From Massariosphaeria phaeospora (taxonomy: Eukaryota > Ascomycota > Dothideomycetes > Pleosporales), in contig JAADJZ010000006.1 of assembly GCA_011032825.1 (NCBI GenBank), forward strand, positions 434,001 to 498,000: a DNA stretch of 64,000 nucleotides. The letters run 5' to 3'. Both the position numbers and the translations under genes were made by a program. A model generated the notes under the pieces. It was not told the origin of the DNA, searched no databases, and saw only the letters and a program-made list of their open reading frames with translations. Positions 10,268 to 21,600 of this stretch are shown piece after piece; position 1 is the first letter of the stretch; each line of letters opens with the position of its first letter.

Positions 10268-11639
10268 CTATGTAGCGGGCTGGGCGGACATGTCCCGGTC
10301 CGCCCTCGGGAAAACTTGCTTCAGCGCAGTCTGAAAGACGCCGACGTTGTAGTCGATGACTGCTTTCTTGTCGGCTGGGCTGTCGTCGCCCATCAGGCAC
10401 ACTAGGGCAAGGTACCTAGACTCGTCTTAGCGCTTGTTTAGGTGTGCACTACGCACTCGCTGCTGCAAACTCACTTGTTGATCTCCCGCAGATATAAGTA
10501 GTTGTTGCCTTTCCGCTCCATGGTGATGAGACTTTCTGCATCATTGTTGCCCGTCTCCACCAACTCGCTCTGGCCATTCTCTTCTGGTCGGTCCCAGCCA
10601 TATATCTCGCTGACATCGATAACGACGTCAATGTAGTCGGAGCAGATCTCGTAGCTACCAATGTCCGTCGGACTCGTATCCGTAGCGATGTAGATCTTGC
10701 TCATGATGTCGAAGAGGTAAGCTTTCTCGATGTGGCAAGTACTGCACAGGCTGTTCAGGAGCGCTTCAAGTGTTGGGAGCTGTGGTATTAGTTTCTGAAT
10801 TACCTTTGAGAAGGCCTCGAAGATGGAGTGGTCGTAGATGCTCGTTTGGTAGAAAGAGACGGGTGCGTTTTCGTAGCCGTGGTCGGAGAGCTCGTCTTGC
10901 ACTCGTTGGATGATATCCCGGAAGGTATCGCCTTTGTAGTCCTCAGACAGGCCATCGACTTTGTGAACGAAAACTTCGACGTTGATGTTCGGATACGAAT
11001 GCTGTAGATTGAGGATGGTGGTGTTGAGCCGCATGATGGCCTCGAGATACTCATCTTGCGCGTCAATGACCCAGATCAGCGCCCCGATCTCCTCGAAGAT
11101 GTTATCCACGTCGAAAGCGGGGTCGAAGTAGTCTAGATGACCCGGAAAGTCCCAAACCTGGAAGTCCATAAAAGAGCTAGCATCTGGTCAGCAAGCCGGA
11201 ATAAGTGGCAGGAATACGACATACTGCATCGACTCCCTCTTAATGTGTGTCGTGGTTTCCAGATACAGGGTCTCGCTCGGTGGGAGTTTGTGGAAGACTA
11301 CACTCGAAATTGACGACTTTCCACTCCTGAGCCACGTCAGCCTGGGTCTTCCAAACATGCAGAACCCATGACGCACCTCCTTTGGCCCATGAGCAGCAGG
11401 CGTGGTTTGCCATCCCCAGCTTTACTATTGGGCAGTCGGCCAGTGTGATATCGCGGAGGCACATCGCTGGGTGGCATATCCGCATCCGGAAGATCCTGCA
11501 GATATCGCAACATGGTCAACTGGGCTCCGGGCTGCAGGCGCGACGGCGCTGCGCGAGGTTGCTCGTCATCGTCGAAGTACGAGTCGGCATGAAGAGAAGG
11601 CTGTGAATGTGCTGACAAACGCCGGTGACTGGAATCCAT
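10268..11639 (-). CDS. GTR2: Gtr2/RagC-D-like GTPase of the EGO complex
   Basis: Exons 11639-11377, 11326-11225, 11176-10475 and 10415-10268 give 404 aa (introns 50, 48, 59 nt). After about 75 disordered residues comes the Rag GTPase domain: the P-loop LLLMGQRRSGKSS is formed across intron 1, and MDFQVWDFPGHLDYFD carries the switch II DxxG-type motif. VEVFVHKVDGL is the base-recognition region. The second half is the roadblock-like C-terminal domain, ending in REINKYLALVCLMGDD, which is rejoined across intron 3. Gtr2 pairs with Gtr1 on the vacuole membrane and relays amino-acid sufficiency to TORC1. All four exons are needed for the conserved sequence, which fixes the model well. The transposon inserted about 240 bp beyond its stop codon. 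Confidence 0.94.
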
Positions 11640-12878
11640 GAGGTGAGGTAGTACAGGGTATCAACGCTGAAAAAACTGAACAGAGGAATGAAAGACGAGA
11701 TGGGAAGACGACGCGAGGGAAAGACTCGAGGACCGCCAGCATGAAAAGCGCAGAGGGAAAGCAAATGACTGTGTCTCCACGTTCACCTGACCGGCATGGC
11801 GGTGGTGAAGCGTGGTACCTTGGGAGCAGCCGTGGAATAGGCAGCCACGCGGGTATGACGTGTGCAACGAAGGCGGGAAGGTGGCAGGTGCAGAGAGAGC
11901 GCGCTGGAGGAAACAGAGGGGAGGATTGGCGGTGACGGGGCAATTGGCGGTGATGGTGAGGTTCTACAAGCGTGATAGCTGCAGGCTGGCCGGCGCCCAA
12001 GCGGATGGCACCCGCTGAGAGTCAAGCCATGGCCACGCTGCCGGGGCGCGCCATGTGGTGTAGGGCTGACGAGGGAAGACGGCGGGCGCACAAAGGAATT
12101 ATAGAGCCAACGATAGACGCGAGGGGCGGAGGGGACGAGGAAAGGGCTGCTCACATCCATGGCTGCTGGGTAGGACTCTCTGTCGCGGCGCACGGCCAGC
12201 AGAGTGGTGATGTGCTTTGGGCCGTCACCCCCGGGGCCCCTAGCCCAAGCAAACAAACAGGGCTTCCCGACAGGGCTGCTGGTCAGATAACAGTGACAGT
12301 TTATTTGCAGACGGGGAGCACACGGCGGCGCGCGCAGTCGGGCCTTTGGCTTTGGGGGGTGGTGGCCGCTATGGGCAAGGGTGAGGAGTGCTATCTGGCT
12401 GACGGGCGGGATCGTTGGGCGGCCGTGACACTATCCTGGCGCAGAAGAAGAAAAGGCTCGCCACCACACGAGTCGCTGCGGGATTGCGGTTAGCGATGCG
12501 ATACAGGCGCGATATAGGACCTTGATAGCGGCGGAGATGCGTAGATTAAAGAAGCGGTAAAAGCAGGGTTTGTGCGTCCTTCGCCTAAGTCCGAGACTCC
12601 GAGGGCCCTACGGAGTACCTACCAGCCTATTTAACAATGAACGTAACCTGACCTTGACCTGTTAATCTGCAGTATTCATAGCTCTTTTCTTGATAGATTT
12701 GATAGCAGGTAGATGCTGTAAAAAGTAAAAGAGTAGGCATAGCGTAGGGGAGAGCTACGAGATAAAAAGAAGAGGTATCTAGATAGATAGTTCAGCTACC
12801 TTTGTGTATCTGTGTCTTTTCCAACTGCATTCAAAGATCACATAAACCAGAGCCACACTACAACATAACCAAAATTGC
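11640..12878. other. Intergenic, upstream of GTR2
   Basis: GC-rich from 11800 to 12500, with overlapping ORFs on both strands whose composition follows base content and not a protein family. A more AT-rich part follows from 12530. It should hold the GTR2 promoter. No supported gene. Confidence 0.4.
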
Positions 12879-12884
12879 AAAAAA
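12879..12884 (-). terminator. RNA polymerase III oligo-T terminator of tRNA-Thr
   Basis: Six T residues on the minus strand, four bases after the tRNA 3' end, matching the normal Pol III stop signal. Confidence 0.75.
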
Positions 12885-12888
12885 TGAA

Positions 12889-12973
12889 TGCCCATTCTCG
12901 GAATCGAACCGAGGATCTTCTCATGACGCATACGAAATACGAGTGAGACGCTGTACCACTAAGCCAAACGGGC
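12889..12973 (-). tRNA. tRNA-Thr (anticodon CGT) with a 13-nt intron
   Basis: The minus strand begins GCCCGTTTGGCTTAGTGG and ends CGGTTCGATTCCGAG then AATGGGC plus discriminator A. The 7-bp acceptor stem (GCCCGTT/AATGGGC, one G-T), the T stem CTCGG/CCGAG with a TTCGATT loop, and the anticodon stem TCTCA/TGAGA all form. Twenty bases lie between the anticodon stem halves: a loop of 7 (CT-CGT-A, then A) plus a 13-nt intron placed one base 3' of the anticodon, the standard position. The B box (GGTTCGATTCC) is intact. A T6 terminator follows. Anticodon assignment rests on the stem pairing and is fairly firm. Confidence 0.9.
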
Positions 12974-14282
12974 GTTCTGTTGAATTGTGGGAATTTTCTC
13001 ACTCTGTTCATATATATTGAGTGCCAGAAAATTTGCAAGACTGCACAACACCCGCACGGATGATGCAAGCGTCGCTTAGCTGCGAGGATATCCATGGATT
13101 GTCAGGCACCAATCACTCCACCTTCTCACGACCTCGGACCCAACGACGCGACACGGCATTTCCAACCCGCTGGCTGCACGCACCCACCGGAGTCTGCCTC
13201 CGACCGCCCAACTGACTCGACGTTGGCGCGGATGCCGCTGCAGCGCGTGGCATGGCAATCAGCCATGGCAATCAAATTGAGGTCGGGGCGCACATCGCAC
13301 AGCATCACCGAGTGCTTCTCGTCCGCCCGGGGACCAGATGCCATTGTGCGTACAGGTATGCAGCGCCAGGCCCGGAACATCGCCTTCCACCATACATCGG
13401 AGCCATCAGACCTTCCACCACACATCGGAGCTATCAAACAGCCCCCCCGATTGTTGATATCTGTGTCTGTCGGTCGAGCTGAGCCGAGCCGAGCTGGGTC
13501 AGCTCCGCGCCCGGTAGGTAGCTACCTATATCACCACACTCTAAGGAACCAATATCTATGCAGAGGAGCCCGGGTCGCATGAAAGGAGCAACCATGTCAG
13601 CAAGCTCGCGAAAGGCACTCACCAATGGGCACATACCGGAGGAAGTCATTCGTACCACATCCAAAGCCATCAAGAAGGAGTAAATACAGATACACGTCCA
13701 GATAGGTACTAACCTAACCTTGGCCAGGGCTCCGCACCAATCGCAACGAGGCTGCTACCCTACCTTCACCGTGCTACACTACCTACACCGATCGCACTGC
13801 TGCGAAGGGCTCGGCTGCAGCTACCTATCTATGCAGTGTCACTACACGCGACCGACGCTCTGCATCATCAGACTTCACATGTCACGCAGAGTCACAGCTA
13901 GCTAGCCGCAGCGGTCTCACCGCCAGGCATGCCGTCTGGCATTGTCACTGTCACTGCAGAAAGAGCCGAGCCAAGCCAAGCCAACCACCGACTGGAGAGT
14001 TCTCGCGCCGACTATCGTGAACTTTCCCTTCGCGGCTTAAAAAACACATCACGAAATACTGCCAGCCCGAAAGGAGACAGATGCTCAGGTCATTCATTAT
14101 TCGAATAAACGGGATCAAAACGCCCAATTGAACCAGATCTGAAAAGTATCCGCCCAACCACGTATCGTATCATCCCAAATGAAAGACTCCATCTCAACCC
14201 ATACAAAAGACAAAGAACCTGCAAAAGACTTGCTACCTTTCTTACACATGTCACACTAACCCACACTCCAACTGCTGCTTAC
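12974..14282. other. Intergenic between tRNA-Thr and membrane-protein gene
   Basis: No supported gene. A short imperfect direct repeat (CCATACATCGGAGCCATCA and CCACACATCGGAGCTATCA) lies near 13390-13438. GAGCCGAGC-type short repeats occur near 13477-13495. Open frames on both strands lack protein-like character. The last ~120 bp are likely the 3' untranslated region of the minus-strand gene ending at 14283. Confidence 0.4.
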
Positions 14283-16103
14283 TTACTCGTCATGCCCCGT
14301 AACCTCAGCCCCCAGGACCGTCGCAGCCAACTGTCCCAAGCCGCCCGCAAACGCCAAGCACAGCGCCAGCGCCGTCGACTCGCCGCTAGAAACGAGGTCC
14401 TCAGTGGTGCTCGTGCCATCCGTCTCCGTCTGGGCTACCTCCCTCCGCGCCGACGCCGTGGGCTCATACGAGTCCTCCGCCTCGGATTCGTAGTCGCTCC
14501 GGATCTTGCGTCTTGAGCTTCTGCGGAGGGCTGCCGTCGACGATGCCGATGCCGAAGTCGATGCAGCTGCGACGCCGTTCGTCGTCGCGTTCTTCTTTGG
14601 TCGGCCGCGCTTCTTCGGGGTGATGACGGGGATCGGGGCTTCTTCTTCTTCGGAGTCGACGGTCTCGATGTCGTAGGCAAGATACAGATTGTCGCTGGTT
14701 TTCGCGCTGTGGGGTCTCTCGCTGTGGGGTCTCTCGCTGTGGGGTCTCTCGCTGTGGGGTCTCTCGAATGCGACGTGCTTCTCGGGCCGCTTGGAAGCGA
14801 AGAACGAGAGGATGCTGTTTTCGAGGAGTGCGTCGACGTCCAGGTTACGCGTGAACGCCCATGTCAGGAGACTGATGGCGGTGAACAAGACATCGGCGCT
14901 GGTAATGCTGACTGCGGGATGCTGGCTGATGAGCTTCAACCTGTATGCGGTGTTGCCAATGCCAGTGAGTACTCGGCTTGATCGCGAGTGGTGCTGGTGC
15001 TTGCCGAGCGCGTTCTTGAGGAGGTCGTAGACTGAATGTTGCTCTCGCGGGGTGTTGACGAAGAAGGTGCCGATAAGGAGTTTCCAAGTTATGAAGATGG
15101 ATGCAATCGACAAGACGTAGAATGGCCTGGTGAAAGCTCGGTGCGCGGACTCTTTGGAGACGTGTTGATGGCCCCAGTACGAGGGTATGATCTGTACGAT
15201 GTTAGTAAACCAAACAAAAATTTCCAGAAGTGATAGCTACCCGGGGCGCAAGCGCAAGGAAGAGCGGTACGGCCACATATCCATAGCGCAGTCCAGCTAC
15301 GTTCGCGTTTTTCGCAAGGAGTGTTGGGAAGTAGTCCAATGCCGCAAGAGACATGACGATGGGTACGTAGTAGACGGCGGGCTTTGGCGTAAATAAAGCG
15401 TCGCGTCGCGAGGAACCGCTACCATGTACTGCTAGTGGAGTGTAAAGCATGGTGATGAAGAACAGACAGAGCGCGTAGGCCAGGCTTCCGGTCGCGCCCA
15501 GAACGACAAACGACGCGATTGTTGCCGTAGAGAGATTGCGCCTGTGTCCTACAGGTCGTGTTGTTAGCCGTTATCCCACACTGCACTTCTGCGCGCGCAT
15601 AAAAGCATACCTTCAATGCCGATGAACATGGCGCTTGCGAGAAGTCCCACAAAGTGCTGGATCGTATACACGAAGCCCTCCCGCCTCTGGACAGCCAAGG
15701 CCTCCGTATCCCTCACAAGATCGACATCGCTCGTCCAGTCGCCCAGCCTCCACCGGCCCACGCCCTCATCCCCGGTGCCGTACCAGCCCGCCCACAGGTT
15801 CCCCGGCGTTTCGTGGTTGCCCTTCTCTGCCCAGTCCAGGTACGACACCACGCGCCACATGACGGCAAACGTCGTCACCGACAGCAGCGACAGCAGCGCG
15901 AGCACGGAGAAGACGGTCGCATGGCGGCGGCGCGCGGGCTGCTGCGAGCGCGTTGCGGCGGATGGAGGGAGGGACGATGCGGCGCGCCGGGCGGTGGTGA
16001 GCACGTGGGTGGTGAGGCCTGCGACGAGCAGGATCTGGCCGGAGAAGAGAGCGAGGGGGAGCGTGTTGTTGCGCGCAGTCGCGTCAGGTTCGAGCGGCGC
16101 CAT
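14283..16103 (-). CDS. Multi-pass membrane protein with AT-hook-like loop, unrecognised family
   Basis: Exons 16103-15611, 15548-15241 and 15191-14283 give 569 aa (introns 62 and 49 nt, both in frame; the second has a CTAAC branch site). About eight hydrophobic segments are visible, among them PLALFSGQILLVAGLTTHVL, TVFSVLALLSLLSVTTFAVM, FVVLGATGSLAYALCLFFIT and VLSIASIFITWKLLIGTFF. After the last of these comes a charged cytoplasmic- or nucleoplasmic-type stretch with four perfect ERPHS repeats, then TPKKRGRPKKN, which fits an AT-hook (core RGRP), and a basic RRSSRRKIR run. A final hydrophobic segment lies near the C-terminus. I do not recognise the family. It is divergent from SWC5, with 289 bp between start codons. 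The AT-hook in a polytopic membrane protein suggests, without proof, an inner-nuclear-membrane location. Confidence 0.75.
14705..14764 (+). repeat. Coding minisatellite, four perfect 15-bp units
   Basis: CGCTGTGGGGTCTCT repeated four times with no mismatch, encoding the pentapeptide ERPHS four times in the membrane protein. Perfect identity suggests recent expansion and likely length variation between strains. Confidence 0.95.
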
Positions 16104-16392
16104 GGTCGATTGGCGGGTGTTCACGTTGTGATGAGGGTCAGATATCGCTGGAAATGCGCATTGCGCGAGGGCGTTGCGTGTTTGGTGTTGGGGTTGATGG
16201 GATGGATGATGCTTGCCTTGTTTTGATTTGGGCGCAGGCACGCTTGCGCTTGCCCCACCGGGGACGTCACTGTCTTGGCGCTGCCGCCAGCGCTAACGAC
16301 ATCTGGCGAAGCTGTCGATCGCACTAGCGCCATCGCCATTCCGCGGAACCAGCAGAATCACACCTCGCCCTCTCGCTCACTCCACCCCCCCA

Positions 16393-17586
16393 ATGGCGCC
16401 CTACCCTTTACACCCGCTCGACGACGCTTCCGACGTCGAAAAGGACTACCACGAGTCCTCAGACGACGACTTCAGTCCCACCGTCGCCCCCGCCGACGAC
16501 TCGCCCAGCGACTCCGAAGCCGACGACGATGACACCGCCGCGCCGAAGCCGACACCGCGCAAGGGCAAGCGGAAGGCAGCCTCGCCCGCAGATCTCGACT
16601 CTGGAGATGAGGTCACGATTGACGCGGCGCGGAAGCGGAAGGTGGAGAAGAGGAAGGGGGGCAAGAAAGGGCAGGGCGAGGATGCCGAGTTGCTGGAGGA
16701 CGAGGGTGGGGAGGGCGGACTGGTGAAGACGCGGGCGCAGCGAAGGGATGAGTACGTATAGACACTGTTCCGTACATAATCTGTAGAATTGGACTGACAA
16801 TGGCACAGGACGACCGAGCGCAGGCCGCTTGTCCGCACCGAGAACGCAACCGTCGATGTCGACGCCCTGTGGGCGCAAATGTCCGCCGCCCCTGTAAAGC
16901 CCGTAGCCACCGTAAAGCCTGTAAATACCACAGATCACGATGTTGCTATGCAGGGCTCCGATTCTGCGCCCGCCGTTCCCGTCGAAGACGACCTCGTCGC
17001 CATAAAAAAGACCTACACATTCGCCGGCCAGCAGACCACCGAACAGAAGCAGATCCCGCGCGCCTCGCTCGCAAACTACATCGCTCTAGGCTGGAAACCC
17101 GCCGACCTAGCCCCCGCAGCAGCAGCAAACCCACCCCGCATTAAACCCAACGCCCAGCCCACAAAATCCCACCCATCCGCGCCCAAGATCCGGCGCCCAC
17201 TCCGCCGGCCCTCGCGCTTCGACGCCAACCCAACAGGCTTCGTCCGCGCCCTCCTGCCCGAGCACCAGCTCACCTGGCCGCGCAAGCCATCCTCTACAAC
17301 CGCAGCCCATCTCGCGCACGAAAACGCACCCCCAGCAGCCAAAGCCAAGCCCGACAAAGCGCAGAAGCTCAATGTCGTGGACAAGAGCAGGCTGGACTGG
17401 ACTGGGTTCGTAGACAAAGAGGGGATTGCCGAGGAACTGGATACGCATGGCAAGACGAAGGAGGCGTATCTGGGGCGCATGGATTTCCTGGCGGGCGTCG
17501 AGGCGCGGAAGGAGGAGGAGTGGAAGCGACTGAAGGTTTCTGCTGCTGCGGCTGCTGCTTCTGGTGCTGCAGCGAAGCCGGCTTGA
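16393..17586 (+). CDS. SWC5: SWR1-complex subunit Swc5 (BCNT-C domain)
   Basis: Exons 16393-16751 and 16809-17586 give 378 aa (intron 57 nt). The N-terminal half is acidic (SSDDDF, SEADDDDTAA), as expected for histone-binding Swc5, followed by basic KRKVEKRKGGKK. The C-terminal BCNT domain is clear: KLNVVDKSRLDWTGFVDKEG, EELDTHGKTKEAYLGRMDFL and an ending of EARKEEEWKRLK. In yeast, Swc5 activates H2A.Z exchange by SWR1. The conserved DW dipeptide and the final basic helix are present. The divergent neighbour is the AT-hook membrane protein, which shares the 289-bp upstream region. Confidence 0.93.
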
Positions 17587-18681
17587 GGCACGTAGCAATG
17601 CTGGTGAGGACGAACGTTTGGCTTAGATCCGATGATACCCCTGTACAAACAATGATCAACCAATTATTGCATGCCCGCGGATCACATTCCGTGACACAAG
17701 CACCGCCGTGCACAATGAATACAAATGAATATGAATAGGGACTAATGACTAATGACCAACTGTAACCTCAAATCTCCCAGTCTCCTCTTTTTCCTGGGCC
17801 GCTACCACTCCCTCCCTCTATCCAGAAGATATAGCCCAGGCAGCTGAACTCTACTCGAAGCTCGCTACTACATGCTTTGAATGGCTCAGTGAGGACGGAC
17901 TTCGTGTTGAAAAGAAGTTCAAGGTACTTGGGTTCCAAGTTCGGACCAGTAAGGCTGGCCATGGGTATCCAGAGCAGAGCAGCCAAACCAAGCATAAATA
18001 AAAGAAAATGAACAGAAACAAAATCGACTCATCAAATCCAACAAAACTAGAAATAAATCATGGATATCGGGGTATGGGGGGGGGGGAACAGTAAAATAGG
18101 CGCATGTGAACAAAAGCAAAGAAAAGCCAAAGCCTAGAATCTCTCTCATCTTCCTGGACGACAACTTCCAAGTGTAAAAGATCCCTGCCTGTAAGATCCT
18201 AGTATCCGTGTACCCAACTGCTTTACATTTTCGAGATGGTGGACATGATGAGAAAGAAATGAGATGGTAGTTGTAGTGCGAACAAAAGTCGCCCGTGGCC
18301 GCAGATGGTAACTTTTGGCTGTGAGGTGTGGATGAGATTTGATGTGGGTATATGAGCTCCCCGAAGCTGGGATATTATGGAATGTCGGGTATGTAAATCA
18401 ATGTATAGAGTGCGGAAGCTGCCCAACGGCAACAATCGGGGTAGCGACCGGTGCTGGGTTCCCCGCGACTAGGGTTGAGACTATGGTGCGGAATGATGGG
18501 GAAACGAGGTGCCAGATGATAGTTTTACGGTTCACCACCCAGTGGCCATTTATGTGCTCGCGGTGGCGGCTATTCGGCCTCGATATCTGAGCATAGCAAT
18601 ATCGATGGTGGTGTTTCGGATGGAATTGAGTAAGACCAAGGTTCTCAGGCGTACAGGAAGGTGACTGAGAACAGCGAAAGA
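17587..18681. other. Intergenic between convergent SWC5 and RdRP genes
   Basis: Holds the two 3' ends. An 11-G run lies near 18077-18087. A minus-strand ATG-started frame at 17995-17768 (75 aa, starting MLGLAALLWIPMASLTGP) has fairly coding-like codon use but no recognised family; I keep it as a possibility only. No repeat or RNA gene seen. Confidence 0.35.
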
Positions 18682-21600
18682 TCATACAGCGACTCGGGCC
18701 ACTGCAATCGCGAACTCATCGTCGCTACCTTCCTCTTCCTCCACCTTCGGTTTTTTGATCGGCTTCGTTTTGAAGTTTGAAAAGATGTTGCCGGCGATGA
18801 TCCTCGATCCCGGAAGTGGGGTGCACTTTAGCTTGACGAGTTCTTTACCCGCCATATGCCACACAAAGGGCTGTCTCTCAGGGTAGGTCGTGTACAGAGC
18901 TGACGCACGGATGAACTCCCACAGAGTGAATGATGGGTGCAGGTAGGGGTGCAGCCATGCTTGTAGGTCTGGATGTAAAGGTTGGGTGGGCGAGAGAGAC
19001 CGAAATGATGTATAGCATGCGTCCACAACCCGATTGTAGTTGTCCGACTTGAAGGAGGTATTATTTAGCATACCGCGGGCCCAGTCGCCCTGGATTCCCT
19101 CCAGGGCCCCCACCAATATCTCTAGTTCTCTCTGTATGACTTGACTAGCTTCTTTTTTGACTTGTAGATAAGGGTATCGGCATGCGGGATCGTCGTCTTC
19201 TTGTTTCGGGTGTGCGGCCTTGACCAAGTCGAAGGTTTCCAAATCATGTGTTTGCACAATGTCGAAATATAAATAGTCTAAGATATTGTTTTTGTTGTGT
19301 TTGTAATCCTTTTGACGAACTTTGTCGACTTCGCCCATCTCTTTGGCATTCTCGCAGTCATCCATGGCGGCCTTGTACCGGGGCATTCCAGGGTTGCCGC
19401 AGCGGAGTTCGTAGCGAACTAGGTCCTTCCAGTCACGCTCCGTGAAAGTATACGCTTGTTTGGGCGCGTCAACGAGCAGGTCATGCATATCGGCCAATGC
19501 GTTGAGTGTGTCGGAATAAATTTGGTTCTCCTTGTAAGATTGCTTATCCAAAAAGTTGGTGACGATTCCTAGCAGTGAAGGCTGTGTACGGAACTGCAAG
19601 ACCTCTCTCAACAGGTCGTCGACTGTAGAGAGTTCGCTTGAATCCATGACCTGTCGCAGTGTTCTCTTGTCTTTCTTGATCCCGTATTTAAGGGGATCCA
19701 AAGCCCGCAACGGAGCCGGGGCATTTTGAAAGGGTTCTACCAATACCGACTCCCAACAAAGCCAAAATGTGTCGCCATCGTAGTCGCCGCCCTGTAGCTT
19801 TCCAGCTAGAGGGAATTCTCCCTTACTGGAGAACACTACAACGTCGGGAAGGTGCGAAAGCTCTGGGCGGACTGAGCAACGAACCTTCTGGATGTCTGAT
19901 CGCCGACAAGCGGGGTTACGGGCTACCAGCAGCTCCAGCCCGTTGAGAGCGCGATAGGTCACTCCACTCAGCTTGTCAACGAACGGTGTCGAGAATTGTA
20001 CGTGGATCTCCCCTGGAGCCAGCACCCCTCGTGGGTCAGCAATACCATACAAATTAGTTGTCTTTCCCAGCGGTATGCGGAGTTTCTGTTCCATCCAGAT
20101 CTGTTGTTGCTTGAGAAAGCGTAGTAGGATTCTAGCCAAGTACGGAGCCTGCTCCGGATAGAACCCGCCCTCCAACAACAGTTTCAGCTTCTCCGGCAAT
20201 GAGTGTGGTAAGCCAGCTTGATATTGGATTAATTCATCCTCGCGAGAGCCGGACTCTTTGTGAACCCAGTGATGAATCTTAACGGGAGCTTTCAGCACCT
20301 CCATCAACTCTTCGCGTTCGGCGTCAAGGCGCTCATTCGCCAGGTTTGCGATGACTGCTGGCTGCACCCCCCTATCAACGAGAATGGGGATAAAAGAGAG
20401 ATGCAAGTCGGAGCGCACCGGAGGGCTGCTGTGCTGGACATGTTCGAATGTGAGTCGATGAACATCATACGATGCATTATCATCGAGATCGTCTTGATGC
20501 GGTTCAAACTTTAACTGGCTTGGCGTGATCTCGATCCAGAGGTCCAAGTCAGTGGAGCTTTTTGTGTACGCTTCAGCACAGACCACCCACATCCCTTTTG
20601 CTCCTCCAATGCGACCTTGGAACGCACAAGGCATTGGCTCGTTTCTATCGAGATTGGACTTCTTCTTGTATCGCCTCCAGATTTCCAAAGCAGCCCCTAC
20701 TGACATCAACGAGCAACCATCATTCATTACCTGTGGGCCATCTGGAGTTTCGCTCCAAGAAAGACTCTGGTCATTGAAGAGCTGGTCTTCTGGAGCTCCG
20801 TCTGCGAGTATATCCCCGACATATCGAATCTGGGAGGGTTTAAAAGTGAAGGTGGGCGTGGTGCGTGAGAGACCGAGATCCAAGCGAGCAAATGCCTTGC
20901 AGAAATTTTGATGATCGTTGCGAGCGAACGGGAAAAACCAATTGATCATCCACCCAACAGTTGTCGGTCTCTCAATGCCATGACCCTCTATGGCAAACAA
21001 GACAACTCGCTTGTCAGAGCTGTCGTCTTTCCGTTGTTTCTTCTTGATCATCTCCACGTGGAAGGCTCGCCATTTCCGACCCAGAAAGACATGATCGTTG
21101 GCAAACCAGTCAGTCCATTGCCTCTTGATGTTAGATAGATCAACGCGGTTGAACCTCGAATTTTTGACTTTCTCAGTCGACTCAAACGACGGAATATTCA
21201 GATAGAGGAAACGGTCAGCACCAAACTTTCGCTGAAACCTGCAGGAGCGGTCGGCCTGAATACCATCGAGGATAAGCTTGAAAACTGGCCCAGACTTCCT
21301 ATCATGATTGAAAGCGAGTCTACCTTTGAACGTGTATCCGTCGTGGGCTTTCTTCTCCGCCGTCCAGACTGATTGAGGCTCGTAAATCCTGGCCTGGGGA
21401 CATTTGTCATGAATGTGAGCAACAAATGTAACCCTTTCTGCCCATCGATGATCTAAACCGGCCATCAATTGATCAAGAGGAATGCTGTTGTCGCTAGCGA
21501 TGCGCGAGCATATAAACAGGATGAAGTAGGGGTATTGCTTTAAAGCATCCGGTATATCCTCCACGAAGAAATTATGCTTCGGTAGATCACGTATATAATG

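Noticed and set aside
11566..12493. Overlapping long frames on both strands upstream of GTR2
   Set aside because: High GC content gives open frames on several strands; none has a recognisable domain, a consistent start or splice signals.
13094..13582. 162-codon plus-strand frame after the tRNA
   Set aside because: Low-information composition, overlapped by open frames on the other strand, with a short repeat inside; no sign of a protein family.
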